From: Streptomyces sp. NBC_00247
GTDB lineage: Bacteria; Actinomycetota; Actinomycetes; Streptomycetales; Streptomycetaceae
Assembly (NCBI RefSeq): GCF_036188265.1
Contig: NZ_CP108093.1
Coordinates: forward strand, 3,051,001-3,115,000
Length of the DNA: 64,000 bases
Direction of reading: 5' to 3'
Shown here: positions 42,381 through 50,307 of the stretch, piece after piece
Layout: every line of letters begins with the position of its first letter
Position numbering within the stretch: the first letter of the stretch is position 1
Translations under genes and position numbers: made by a program
The notes under the pieces: model-generated
Database searches by the model: none
What the model was told of the DNA's origin: nothing
What the model saw: the letters and a program-made list of their open reading frames with translations, nothing else

Positions 42381-43580
42381 TCAGAGGGCGCATCCCTGGG
42401 TGTCGACCTGCTGGAAGGCCGTGCGGCCGGCGTCGATGTCCTCGCTGATCTCGTCGGCGGTCAGCACGTAACCGGTGTCGGCGTCGTCGCGGGACTTGGC
42501 GAACACCACCCCGTACACCTGGCCGTCCGGAGTGAGCAGGGGACCGCCGGAGTTGCCCTCGCGTACGAGCGCGTAGAGCGAGTACACGTCGCGGCGGACG
42601 GTGCCCCGGTGGTAGATGTCGGGGCCGTCCGGCTCGATGCGGCCGCGGACCCGTGCGGAGCGGACGTCGTATCCGCCGTTCTCCGGGAAGCCGGCCACGA
42701 TGGCGCTGTCACCTGTCTTGGCGTCGGTCTCGGTGAATTCCAGTGCGGTTGCCCGGAGTTCCGGAACGTCGAGCACGGCGATGTCACGCTGCCAGTCGTA
42801 GAGGACGACCTTCGCGTCGTACACCTGTCCCTCACCGCCGACCTGCACGGTGGGCTCGTCGACGCCGCCGACGACGTGGGCGTTGGTCATGACACGCCCG
42901 TCCGCGAAGACGAAGCCGGTGCCTTCGAGGACCTTCCCGCAGCTCGGGGCCATGCCGACGACCTTGACGACGGACTTCTTCGCGCGGGCCACCACGGGAC
43001 TGCCCGTCAAGGCCGGGTCCGGGGGCTCGACCGCGGTGATCGGCTCGTCGGCGAACGGGCTGAAGACCTGTGGGAAGCCGTTCTGGGAGAGGACCGACGA
43101 GAAGTCGTTGAACCAGGTCGACGTCTGCTCGGGCATCACGCGGGAGACTCCGAGCAGGACGGATGAGTTGCGGACCTGCTTGCCCAGAGTGGGAAGTGAC
43201 GTGCCCGCCAGCGCTGATCCGATCAGCCAGGCGACCAGCAGCATCGCGGCCACGTTGACCAGCGCGCCACCGGTGGCGTCCACGGCGCGCGCGGGCGACC
43301 AGGTGATGTGGCCGCGGAGCTTGTTGCCGAGGTGGGTGGTGCACGCCTGACCGACCGACGCGCACACGATCACGATCACGACCGCCACCACGGCCGCCGT
43401 GGAGGAGACCTCGGAGTTGGCCGTGACCCTGTCCCAGAGGACAGGCAGCAGGTAGACCGCGGCCAGTCCTCCCCCCAGGAAGCCGATCACGGACAGGATG
43501 CCGACGACGAAACCCTGGCGGTAGCCGATGACCGCGAACCACACGGCGCCGACGAGCAGCAGGATGTCCAGCACGTTCAC
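42381..43580 (-). CDS. marP: MarP-family membrane serine protease (CvpA domain plus trypsin-like domain)
   Basis: 399 residues. Residues 1-125 hold four hydrophobic segments of a CvpA-type domain; residues about 190-399 are an extracytoplasmic chymotrypsin-like protease with His235 (TNAHVVGG), Asp266 (RDIAVLD) and Ser344 (EGNSGGPLL). Cys214 and Cys397 match the regulatory disulfide known in M. tuberculosis MarP (Rv3671c), where the protease is needed to survive acid and oxidative stress by processing envelope enzymes. The GTG at 43580 or a second GTG at 43574 could be the start; TATAGA lies just upstream, compatible with a leaderless mRNA from the second. The same gene neighbourhood is seen in mycobacteria. 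Confidence 0.93.
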   Translation of the reverse strand: MNVLDILLLVGAVWFAVIGYRQGFVVGILSVIGFLGGGLAAVYLLPVLWDRVTANSEVSSTAAVVAVVIVIVCASVGQACTTHLGNKLRGHITWSPARAVDATGGALVNVAAMLLVAWLIGSALAGTSLPTLGKQVRNSSVLLGVSRVMPEQTSTWFNDFSSVLSQNGFPQVFSPFADEPITAVEPPDPALTGSPVVARAKKSVVKVVGMAPSCGKVLEGTGFVFADGRVMTNAHVVGGVDEPTVQVGGEGQVYDAKVVLYDWQRDIAVLDVPELRATALEFTETDAKTGDSAIVAGFPENGGYDVRSARVRGRIEPDGPDIYHRGTVRRDVYSLYALVREGNSGGPLLTPDGQVYGVVFAKSRDDADTGYVLTADEISEDIDAGRTAFQQVDTQGCAL

Positions 43581-43666
43581 CGTCTATAGCCTCACAGATT
43601 CGTCACCTGGCCCGTCGGGTGACGGGGTCCGGGGGCCCGGAACAGCCCAGCAGGGGAGCCAGCCTG

Positions 43667-44425
43667 TCATGCGTGCCAGTCGAGCGGCACCTGCCTGGTC
43701 CTGTCCCAGGGGCGTTCCCAGCCCGCGAAGTGGAGGATCCGGTCGATCAGACCTGCGGTGAACCCCCAGACCAGGGCGTCCTCGACCAGGAACGCGGGGC
43801 CCATGAAGCCGCTCGGATGCTTGGTGATCACCCGGTTGGCCGGGTCCGTGAGATCGGCCACGGGGACGGTGAAGACCCGGGCCGTCTCGGCGGCGTCCAC
43901 CGCACGGACGGGGCTCGGCGTCCGCCACCAGCCGAGCACCGGGGTCACCACGAAGCTGCTGACCGGAATGTAGAGCCGGGGCAGCACGCTGAAGATCTGG
44001 ACACCCCGCGGGTCGAGACCGGTCTCCTCCTCGGCCTCCCGAAGCGCCGCCCTGAGCGGGCCGATGGTCGCCTGATCGCCGTCCTCGGGGTCGAGGGCGC
44101 CGCCCGGGAACGCCGTCTGCCCCGCGTGCGAGCGCAGGGTTCCGGCGCGCTCCATCAACAGCAGCTCGGGTCCGCGTTCGCCCTCGCCGAAGAGGATGAG
44201 CACGGCCGACTGGCGCCCGGCACCGCTCTCCGGCGGCAGGAAGCGGCTCAGTTGCTGCGGCCGGACATCGCGCGCGGCCTCGGCGACCGGGTCGAGCCAG
44301 GACGGCATGCCCCGGGTGGTGACGGCGACCGCGTCCCCGGGGACGAGTCGCTCGCCCGGCCGGTGCGTCCCGCCGTCCGTCTGCGCGGCACTCGTCGGCC
44401 GCGTCGTGCTCGGTGTACAGGTCAT
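43667..44425 (-). CDS. Nudix hydrolase, CoA-pyrophosphatase-like
   Basis: 252 residues from ATG 44425 (MTCTPSTTRP), with GGGGG just upstream; an ATG 13 codons earlier is possible. Nudix box: GGALDPEDGDQ followed by REAEEETGL. The upstream pattern LLLMERAGTLRSHAGQTAFPG is typical of the CoA diphosphatase (YeaB/NudL) group, which hydrolyses CoA or acyl-CoA derivatives. Rv3672c is the positional counterpart. Lies between nth and marP on the same strand, with about 85-160 nt gaps. Confidence 0.9.
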   Translation of the reverse strand: MTCTPSTTRPTSAAQTDGGTHRPGERLVPGDAVAVTTRGMPSWLDPVAEAARDVRPQQLSRFLPPESGAGRQSAVLILFGEGERGPELLLMERAGTLRSHAGQTAFPGGALDPEDGDQATIGPLRAALREAEEETGLDPRGVQIFSVLPRLYIPVSSFVVTPVLGWWRTPSPVRAVDAAETARVFTVPVADLTDPANRVITKHPSGFMGPAFLVEDALVWGFTAGLIDRILHFAGWERPWDRTRQVPLDWHA

Positions 44426-44587
44426 GGGCACCCCCGGTTTCTCACAACGCCTGTCATCTGCCAATTCGTTCCGGCCTCATCCGTACGGGGGACGAGCGGC
44501 GCGTTCCGCGACGACGGCCGCCGGGCGCGCGGGAGCTGCCTGCCGCGCCGGGACCGGCCCGCCGTAAAGCACGGGGCGGGTTCTCCC

Positions 44588-45718
44588 TCATTCGGCTCCC
44601 GCACCCGGCGCGGTCTTCGATCCACGCGCGGCCCGGCCCGCCGCGTCCCCGCCGGCGTCCTCCCGCGCGGACGCCAGGGCGGCTTCCTGCGCGGCCGCCT
44701 CCCGCCCGCCCAATCCCGGCGCGGGTTCGCCCGGATAGTCGGCGGGCGGGCTCAGGCGCTGTCCGGGATAGCCACCCTTCTCGTACTTCAGCAGCTTCCC
44801 GGCCCTCGCAGGGTCCGTCTCCCCCTCGCCGTACGAGGGGCAGAGCGGCGCGATCGGACACGCGCCGCACGCGGGCTTGCGGGAGTGGCAGATCCGGCGG
44901 CCGTGGAAGACGACCCGGTGCGAGAGCATCGTCCACTCGCTCTTCGGGAAGATCTCGGCGACCACCGCCTCGACCTTCACCGGGTCTTCCTCGTCGGTCC
45001 ACTTCCACCGGCGTACCAGTCGGCCGAAGTGGGTGTCGACGGTGATGCCGGGGACCCCGAAGGCGTTGCCGAGGACCACGTTGGCCGTCTTGCGGCCGAC
45101 GCCGGGCAAGGTCACCAGGTCATCGAGCCGACCGGGCACCTCGCCGCCGAAGTTGTCCCGGATCGCCGCCGAGAGGCCGAGGAGCGACCTGGTCTTCGCC
45201 CGGAAGAACCCGGTCGGCCGGATCAGCTCCTCCATGTCCTCCGGGACGGCGGCCGCCATGTCCTCGGGGGTGGGGTAGGCGGCGAAGAGCGCGGGGGTGG
45301 TCTGGTTGACCCTCAGGTCGGTGGTCTGCGCGGAGAGCACGGTGGCGACGAGCAGCTCGAAGGGATTGCGGAAGTCCAGTTCCGGATGAGCGTACGGATA
45401 GACCTCGGCCAGCTCACGGTTGATCCGCCGGGCACGGCGGACCATCGCCAGATGCGACTCGGGCTTGGCCTGCTTGGCCCGTACGGGCTTCGAGGCCGGA
45501 GGCTTCGACGCCGCGGACTTCGACGCCGCGGACTTCGGCACGGCAGGCTTGGAAGCGGCAGGCTTCCGCACGGCGGGCTTCGACGGTCCGGCGGGCTTCT
45601 GCCCAGCCGGACGTGCCTTCCGCGGCGCCCCCGAGGCGTGTTCGCCCACAGCTGAATCTCGCTTTTCCGACACCTCGGCGGCCCCCTCGGCCTTCGCTCC
45701 CAGCAGCTTTCCGGACAC
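44588..45718 (-). CDS. nth: Endonuclease III (DNA glycosylase/AP lyase)
   Basis: Base-excision repair enzyme removing oxidised pyrimidines. The core (about 88-300) contains the helix-hairpin-helix [12 protein letters not shown] with Lys210, catalytic Asp228 in TVDTHFGRL, and the [4Fe-4S] cluster cysteines Cys277, Cys284, Cys287 and Cys293 (C-x6-C-x2-C-x5-C). At 376 residues it is much longer than E. coli Nth (211). An 85-residue Lys/Ala/Pro/Ser leader, built in part by a 15-bp DNA repeat, precedes the core, and an about 75-residue Ala/Gly-rich tail follows. The GTG start is kept because the leader is rich in codon-biased GC, but a shorter form starting near [10 protein letters not shown] cannot be excluded. 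Confidence 0.94.
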   Translation of the reverse strand: MSGKLLGAKAEGAAEVSEKRDSAVGEHASGAPRKARPAGQKPAGPSKPAVRKPAASKPAVPKSAASKSAASKPPASKPVRAKQAKPESHLAMVRRARRINRELAEVYPYAHPELDFRNPFELLVATVLSAQTTDLRVNQTTPALFAAYPTPEDMAAAVPEDMEELIRPTGFFRAKTRSLLGLSAAIRDNFGGEVPGRLDDLVTLPGVGRKTANVVLGNAFGVPGITVDTHFGRLVRRWKWTDEEDPVKVEAVVAEIFPKSEWTMLSHRVVFHGRRICHSRKPACGACPIAPLCPSYGEGETDPARAGKLLKYEKGGYPGQRLSPPADYPGEPAPGLGGREAAAQEAALASAREDAGGDAAGRAARGSKTAPGAGAE

Positions 45719-45824
45719 CCGGTCAGCCTATGGCCCGCCCCTCGGATTCGCCCCTGTCAGCGGGTTTCCACCCCCGATCGGCCCCCTGCCGTACGATCCG
45801 GGCCGCTCGTGCGTCAAACTGGTT

Positions 45825-45840
45825 TGTGATTGATCGCACT
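45825..45840. promoter_or_regulatory. CRP-like operator upstream of crp
   Basis: TGTGA-TTGATC-GCACT matches 8 of 10 conserved positions of TGTGA-N6-TCACA, 63 nt before the crp start codon. Suggests autoregulation. Confidence 0.6.
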
Positions 45841-45902
45841 GTTTTACCGTCCGGCATGATGGGGACCACGGTTCCCTGAGCAGGCCGACAAGGAGAGATC
45901 TC

Positions 45903-46577
45903 GTGGACGACGTTCTACGACGCGCCCCGCTTTTCGCGGCGCTCGATGACGAGCAGGCCGCGGAACTCCGCGCCTCGATGAGTGAGGTGACCCTCGCGCG
46001 CGGAGACGCGCTTTTCCACGAGGGTGACCCCGGCGACCGCCTGTACGTGGTCACCGACGGCAAGGTGAAGCTCCACCGCACCTCCCCCGACGGGCGCGAG
46101 AACATGCTCGCCGTCCTCGGTCCGGGTGAGCTGATCGGTGAGCTGTCGCTGTTCGACCCGGGTCCGCGTACGGCCACCGCCACGGCGCTCACCGAGGTCA
46201 AGCTGCTCGGTCTCGGCCACGGCGATCTGCAGCCCTGGCTGAACGCCCGGCCGGAGGTCGCCACCGCGTTGCTGCGCGCCGTCGCCCGCCGCCTGCGCAA
46301 GACCAACGACCAGATGTCCGACCTGGTCTTCTCCGACGTGCCGGGCCGTGTGGCCCGCGCCCTCCTGGACCTGTCGCGCCGCTTCGGCGTCCAGTCCGAG
46401 GAAGGCATCCACGTCGTCCACGACCTCACCCAGGAGGAGCTGGCCCAGCTGGTCGGCGCCTCCCGCGAGACGGTCAACAAGGCACTCGCGGACTTCGCGG
46501 GCCGCGGCTGGCTCCGCCTGGAGGCCCGCGCCGTGATCCTGCTCGACGTCGAGCGTCTGGCGAAGCGCTCGCGCTGA
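45903..46577 (+). CDS. crp: CRP/FNR-family transcription regulator
   Basis: 224 residues, GTG start with AAGGAGAG 8 nt upstream; same length as S. coelicolor Crp, which governs germination and antibiotic production. N-terminal cyclic-nucleotide-binding fold with GELIGELSLFDPGPRTATATA, where the Glu and Arg-Thr pair contact cAMP. Central dimer helix (ARRLRKTNDQMSDLVF). C-terminal winged helix with recognition helix in ASRETVNKALADF. Own promoter with a CRP-like site; ends in a 12-bp hairpin. Confidence 0.96.
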   Translation: MDDVLRRAPLFAALDDEQAAELRASMSEVTLARGDALFHEGDPGDRLYVVTDGKVKLHRTSPDGRENMLAVLGPGELIGELSLFDPGPRTATATALTEVKLLGLGHGDLQPWLNARPEVATALLRAVARRLRKTNDQMSDLVFSDVPGRVARALLDLSRRFGVQSEEGIHVVHDLTQEELAQLVGASRETVNKALADFAGRGWLRLEARAVILLDVERLAKRSR

Positions 46578-46652
46578 CCCCACGTACTGCCCCGGCGGCT
46601 CCCGTAGCCGTACCGCGCAGGGGCGGCGACCGCACCCACTGAAGCCGCTCGA

Positions 46653-46681
46653 AGAGGCCCTGCCGTCACGGCAGGGCCTCT
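46653..46681 (+). terminator. Terminator of crp
   Basis: GAGGCCCTGCCG pairs with CGGCAGGGCCTC over a TCA loop (12 bp, extendable by one A-T pair). Confidence 0.9.
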
Positions 46682-46739
46682 CGGCCGTTCCCGGAATGGT
46701 GGTCCCTCGGCGGAGGACGGGCCCACCGGCCGGGGCGGC

Positions 46740-47570
46740 TCAGATCAGCCCGTGCTCGCCCAGGTACTCCAGCTGTGCCCGTACGGACAGCTCGGCCGCA
46801 GGCCACAGGGACCGGTCCACGTCCGCGTAGACCCGGGCGACCACCTCGGACGGCGTGAGCAGCCCCGACTCCACGGCCGTCTCCACCTGGGCCAGCCGGT
46901 GGGCACGGTGCGCGAGGTAGAACTCCACCGCCCCCTGGGCGTCCTCCAGCACCGGACCGTGGCCCGGCAGGACCGTGTGGACCCCGTCGTCCGTGGTCAG
47001 CGAGCGCAGCCGCCGCAGAGTGTCGAGGTAGTCGCCGAGCCGTCCGTCCGGATGCGCGACGACGGTCGTACCCCGGCCGAGGATGGTGTCGCCGGTCAGC
47101 ACCGCGCCGTCCGCGGGCAGGTGGAACGAGAGCGAGTCGGCGGTGTGTCCGGGCGTGGGGACGACCCGGAGTTCGAGCCCTCCGGTGGTGACGACGTCCC
47201 CGGTCGCCAGTCCTTCATCGCCGAGCCGCAGCGCGGGGTCGAGCGCGCGTACTTTCGTGCGCGTCAGTGCGGCGAAGCGGGCCGCGCCTTCGGCGTGGTC
47301 CGGGTGGCCGTGCGTGAGCAGGGTGAGCGCGATGCGCCGGCCGGCCCGGGCGGCGGTGTCGATCACGGCGCGCAGGTGGGTGTCGTCCAGCGGTCCCGGG
47401 TCCACGACGACCGCGAGGTCCGAGTCCGGTTCGGCCAGGATCCAGGTGTTGGTGCCGTCCAGGGTCATCGCGGAGGCGTTGGGGGCCAGGACGTTGACCG
47501 CGCGGGCAGTGGCGGGGCCGGAGACGACCTGCCCGCGGGGCTGTCCGGGCAGCAGTGCGGCGTCGCTCAT
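46740..47570 (-). CDS. Metallo-beta-lactamase-fold hydrolase
   Basis: 276 residues from ATG 47570, overlapping the stop of the Nudix gene by 4 nt. Zinc motif THGHPDH (His87, His89, Asp91, His92), further ligands in VPTPGHTADS and VLTGDTILG, and VLPGHGPV. A C-terminal helical domain (from about 205, with YLAHRAHRLAQVE) resembles the winged LACTB2-type group, which includes RNases and thioesterase-like enzymes. Substrate not deducible. Rv3677c is the positional counterpart. Confidence 0.9.
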   Translation of the reverse strand: MSDAALLPGQPRGQVVSGPATARAVNVLAPNASAMTLDGTNTWILAEPDSDLAVVVDPGPLDDTHLRAVIDTAARAGRRIALTLLTHGHPDHAEGAARFAALTRTKVRALDPALRLGDEGLATGDVVTTGGLELRVVPTPGHTADSLSFHLPADGAVLTGDTILGRGTTVVAHPDGRLGDYLDTLRRLRSLTTDDGVHTVLPGHGPVLEDAQGAVEFYLAHRAHRLAQVETAVESGLLTPSEVVARVYADVDRSLWPAAELSVRAQLEYLGEHGLI

Positions 47571-48499
47571 GCCGTTCCTCCGGCTCGGGGTCCCGCGGGC
47601 GGGACGGGGGTGGTGAGTTCGTCGTGTCCCGGCCAGATCAGCACCAGCTCGTCGCCCTCCAGCCGTGCTCGCGCGAGCACGGGGGCGAGGTCCTGGGCCC
47701 CGGCCGCCCTCAGCGCCTCTCCGGCCGTCCGGTACGGCAGGAGCGAACGCAGGGTGGTCACGGTGGGCGGCATCATCTGCAGCTCGCCGCTCGCGTGGCC
47801 CGCGGTGGCGTCGGCGGGGGTGATCCACACCGACCGGTCGGCCTCGGTCGAGACGTTCCGGGTGAGCTGGCCCGCCGGGAGCGCCGCGACGAAGAACCAG
47901 GTGTCGTAGCGCCGGGTCTCGAACTCCGGGGTGATCCACCGGGCCCAGGCGCCCAGCAGGTCGGAGCGCAGGACGAGCCGCCGGCGCTCCAGGAACCCGG
48001 CGAAGGAGATGTCCCGGGCGACGAGCGCCGCGCGGTCCGCCTCCCAGTCCGCGCCCGTGGTGTCGCCGACGACGGTGTCGGGGGTGGGGCCCGCGAGCAG
48101 AACGCCGGCCTCTTCGAAGGTCTCCCGGACGGCCGCGCACACGATGGCCTGGGCCTCAGCCGCGCTCGGGACACCGAGTCGTGCGGCCCAGCTCTCCAGG
48201 GACGGTCCGGCCCAGCCGACCACGTGGTCGTCGTCGCGCGGGTCCACCCCGCCGCCCGGATAGGCGTACGCGCCTCCGGCGAAGGCCATGGTGGTACGGC
48301 GTCGCAGCATGTGGACGGCCGGCCCGGCGCCGGCGGCCTCCGCCCCGGTGCCGGCTCCCGCCCCGGTGCCGGCGTCCGCGGAATCCCGCAGCAGCATCAC
48401 GGTGGCGGCGCGCCGGGGAACCACGGCCGTCAGCTCGCCCGTGGCGAGGGCTCTGATCCGGTCGGGCCATTCCGGTGGGTACCACTGACCTTGGGACAT
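47567..48499 (-). CDS. Nudix hydrolase (NUDT19-like)
   Basis: 310 residues. Nudix motif is split by a long insert: AYPGGGVDPRDDD (about 80-92) and then RETFEEAGVLL (about 125). This split is known in the NUDT19/NUDT8-like group acting on CoA or related diphosphates. The N-terminus has an Ala/Gly-rich loop (GTGAGAGTGAEAAG) inside the first strand pair. Coupled to the metallo-hydrolase gene; the pair may process the same diphosphate or thioester pool, which is inference only. Confidence 0.87.
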   Translation of the reverse strand: MSQGQWYPPEWPDRIRALATGELTAVVPRRAATVMLLRDSADAGTGAGAGTGAEAAGAGPAVHMLRRRTTMAFAGGAYAYPGGGVDPRDDDHVVGWAGPSLESWAARLGVPSAAEAQAIVCAAVRETFEEAGVLLAGPTPDTVVGDTTGADWEADRAALVARDISFAGFLERRRLVLRSDLLGAWARWITPEFETRRYDTWFFVAALPAGQLTRNVSTEADRSVWITPADATAGHASGELQMMPPTVTTLRSLLPYRTAGEALRAAGAQDLAPVLARARLEGDELVLIWPGHDELTTPVPPAGPRAGGTA

Positions 48500-48529
48500 G
48501 GCCGGAGGCTATCCGGATCGGCTGATTTG

Positions 48530-48612
48530 TTCGAGAGGGGAATGCACGATCCCTCTCGAATCCCGCAGCGGGTACGAAAAGATCCCGCCCGGCCCCGAAG
48601 GACCGGACGGGA
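48530..48612 (-). terminator. Double hairpin after the RidA gene
   Basis: TTCGAGAGGG / CCCTCTCGAA (10 bp, 48530-48560) followed by TCCCGCCCGG / CCGGACGGGA (one mismatch, about 48580-48611), between RidA and the Nudix gene on the minus strand. Confidence 0.7.
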
Positions 48613-48633
48613 CGGAAGAGCGGGGACCTGCGG

Positions 48634-49104
48634 TCAGGCGGAGACCAGCTCGACCTGGATCTCGACCTCGACCGGAGCGTCGAGCGGCAGTACCGCGACG
48701 CCGACGGCGCTGCGGGCGTGCACGCCCTTGTCGCCGAGCACCTCGCCCAGCAGCTCGCTGGCGCCGTTGATCACGCCGGGCTGTCCGGTGAAGTCGGAGG
48801 CGGAGGCGACGAACCCGACGACCTTGACGACCCGGGCGATCCGGTCCAGGTCGCCGACGACCGACTTCACGGCCGCGAGGGCGTTGAGCGCGCAGACCCG
48901 GGCGAGGTCCTTGGCCTCCTCGGCCGTCACCTCGCCGCCGACCTTGCCGGTCACACCGAGCCGGCCCTCGACCATCGGCAGCTGGCCCGAGGTGTACACG
49001 TACACCCCGGACTGCACGGCCGGCTGATAAGTGGCCAGCGGCGGAACGACGTCCGGCAGGGCGAGCCCGAGCTCGGCGATCCTCGCCTCGACGGTGCCCG
49101 CCAC
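48634..49104 (-). CDS. RidA-family protein (enamine/imine deaminase type)
   Basis: 156 residues from GTG 49104, with GGGAGAAGG 5 nt upstream. YjgF/YER057c/UK114 trimer fold: VYVYTSGQLPM near the start, and the family core around FVASASDFTGQPGVINGASELL and SAVGVAVLPLDAPVEVEIQVEL. The Arg that binds 2-aminoacrylate in true RidA is replaced in this subgroup (sequence HARSAVGV retains one Arg, so activity is possible). Its start shares one base with the stop of the preceding small gene (TAGTG). Confidence 0.9.
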   Translation of the reverse strand: MAGTVEARIAELGLALPDVVPPLATYQPAVQSGVYVYTSGQLPMVEGRLGVTGKVGGEVTAEEAKDLARVCALNALAAVKSVVGDLDRIARVVKVVGFVASASDFTGQPGVINGASELLGEVLGDKGVHARSAVGVAVLPLDAPVEVEIQVELVSA

Positions 49105-49262
49105 TATGCCTTCTCCCGCTTCAGGTAGGCCACGAGCTGCTCGGGGTTGTTCGGCCCGGGCACGACCTGGACCAGCTCCCAGCCGTCCTCGCCCCAGGTG
49201 TCCAGAATCTGCTTGGTCGCGTGCACGAGGAGCGGCACGGTCGCGTATTCCCACTTGGTCAT
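49104..49262 (-). CDS. 52-residue DUF4177-like protein
   Basis: Very short gene starting MTKWEYATVPLLVHATKQ and ending LVAYLKREKA, ATG 49262, stop TAG whose last base is the first base of the RidA GTG. WEYATVPLL and EDGWELVQVVPGPNN match the DUF4177 pattern of small beta-hairpin proteins. Codon third positions are almost all G or C. A gene of this size is present at the same place in M. tuberculosis (Rv3678A, from memory). The coupling to RidA suggests a shared role; function unknown. Confidence 0.88.
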   Translation of the reverse strand: MTKWEYATVPLLVHATKQILDTWGEDGWELVQVVPGPNNPEQLVAYLKREKA

Positions 49263-49332
49263 GGCCCGACTGTAATGCCTGGCACGGGCGCTCCCGTGCG
49301 TAGGCCGGCGACCTACTGGTTAGGCTCGAAGC

Positions 49333-50307
49333 GTGAGCAGGTTCCAGGTCGTCAGCGGCAAGGGCGGCACCGGTAAGACGACGGTGGCCGCCGCCCTCGC
49401 GCTCGCCCTCGCGGCCGAGGGCCGGCGCACCCTCCTCGTGGAGGTGGAGGGACGCGGCGGCATCGCCGAGCTTTTCGGCGCGAGCGCCACTCCATACGAG
49501 GAACGCAGGATCGCCGACGTGCCGGGTGGTGGCGAGGTGTTCGCGCTGGCCATCGACGCCGAGCAGGCGCTCCTCGACTACCTCCAGATGTTCTACAAGC
49601 TCGGCAGCGCGGGCCGGGCACTCAAGAAACTCGGCGCGATCGACTTCGCCACCACCATCGCGCCCGGAGTCCGCGACGTCCTGCTGACCGGCAAGGCGTG
49701 CGAAGCCGTGCGCCGTAAGGACAAGCAGGGTCGTTTCGTCTACGACCACGTGATCATGGACGCGCCGCCCACCGGCCGGATCACCCGCTTCCTCAACGTC
49801 AACGACGAGGTGGCCGGGCTGGCCCGGATCGGCCCGATACACCACCAGGCGCAGTCCGTGATGCGGGTCCTCAAGTCCCCCGACACCGCGGTCCATCTGG
49901 TGACCCTGCTGGAGGAGATGCCGGTGCAGGAGACCGCGGACGGCATCGAGGAACTGCGCGGCGCCCAGCTCCCGGTGGGCCGGGTGATCGTCAACATGGT
50001 CCGCCCCCACCTGCTCGACGAGGAAGCGCTGAGCACCGCGTCGGGCGCGCGCCGCAAGGAGATCGCGAAGACGCTGACCCGGGCCGGCGTCACCGGGTCG
50101 GCGGCCCTGGTCCGCCCGCTGATCGCGCAGGCGGCCGAGCACGCGCAGCGGGTCGGCCTGGAACGCGAGCAGCGGGCCGTACTGGCCGGGCTCGGGCTGC
50201 CCACGGACGAGCTGCCGCTGATGGGCGAGGGCATCGACCTCGCCGCACTGCACGTCCTGGCCGGGGAGCTCCGCAAACAGGGCGCAGGGGAAGAGGAGGC
50301 ATCATGA
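49333..50307 (+). CDS. ArsA/Get3-like ATPase (BagA-type)
   Basis: 324 residues. P-loop SGKGGTGKTT (8-17) with the signature lysine, later switch MDAPPTGR and the A-loop-like region VIVNMVRPH. Family members bind hydrophobic or anionic cargo; in M. tuberculosis the adjacent pair Rv3679/Rv3680 forms a basket-shaped complex (BagA/BagB). No arsenite-binding cysteines are visible. The GTG start is 6 nt after TAGGCT, with no ribosome site, so a leaderless transcript is likely. Overlaps the next gene by 4 nt. Confidence 0.92.
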   Translation: MSRFQVVSGKGGTGKTTVAAALALALAAEGRRTLLVEVEGRGGIAELFGASATPYEERRIADVPGGGEVFALAIDAEQALLDYLQMFYKLGSAGRALKKLGAIDFATTIAPGVRDVLLTGKACEAVRRKDKQGRFVYDHVIMDAPPTGRITRFLNVNDEVAGLARIGPIHHQAQSVMRVLKSPDTAVHLVTLLEEMPVQETADGIEELRGAQLPVGRVIVNMVRPHLLDEEALSTASGARRKEIAKTLTRAGVTGSAALVRPLIAQAAEHAQRVGLEREQRAVLAGLGLPTDELPLMGEGIDLAALHVLAGELRKQGAGEEEAS

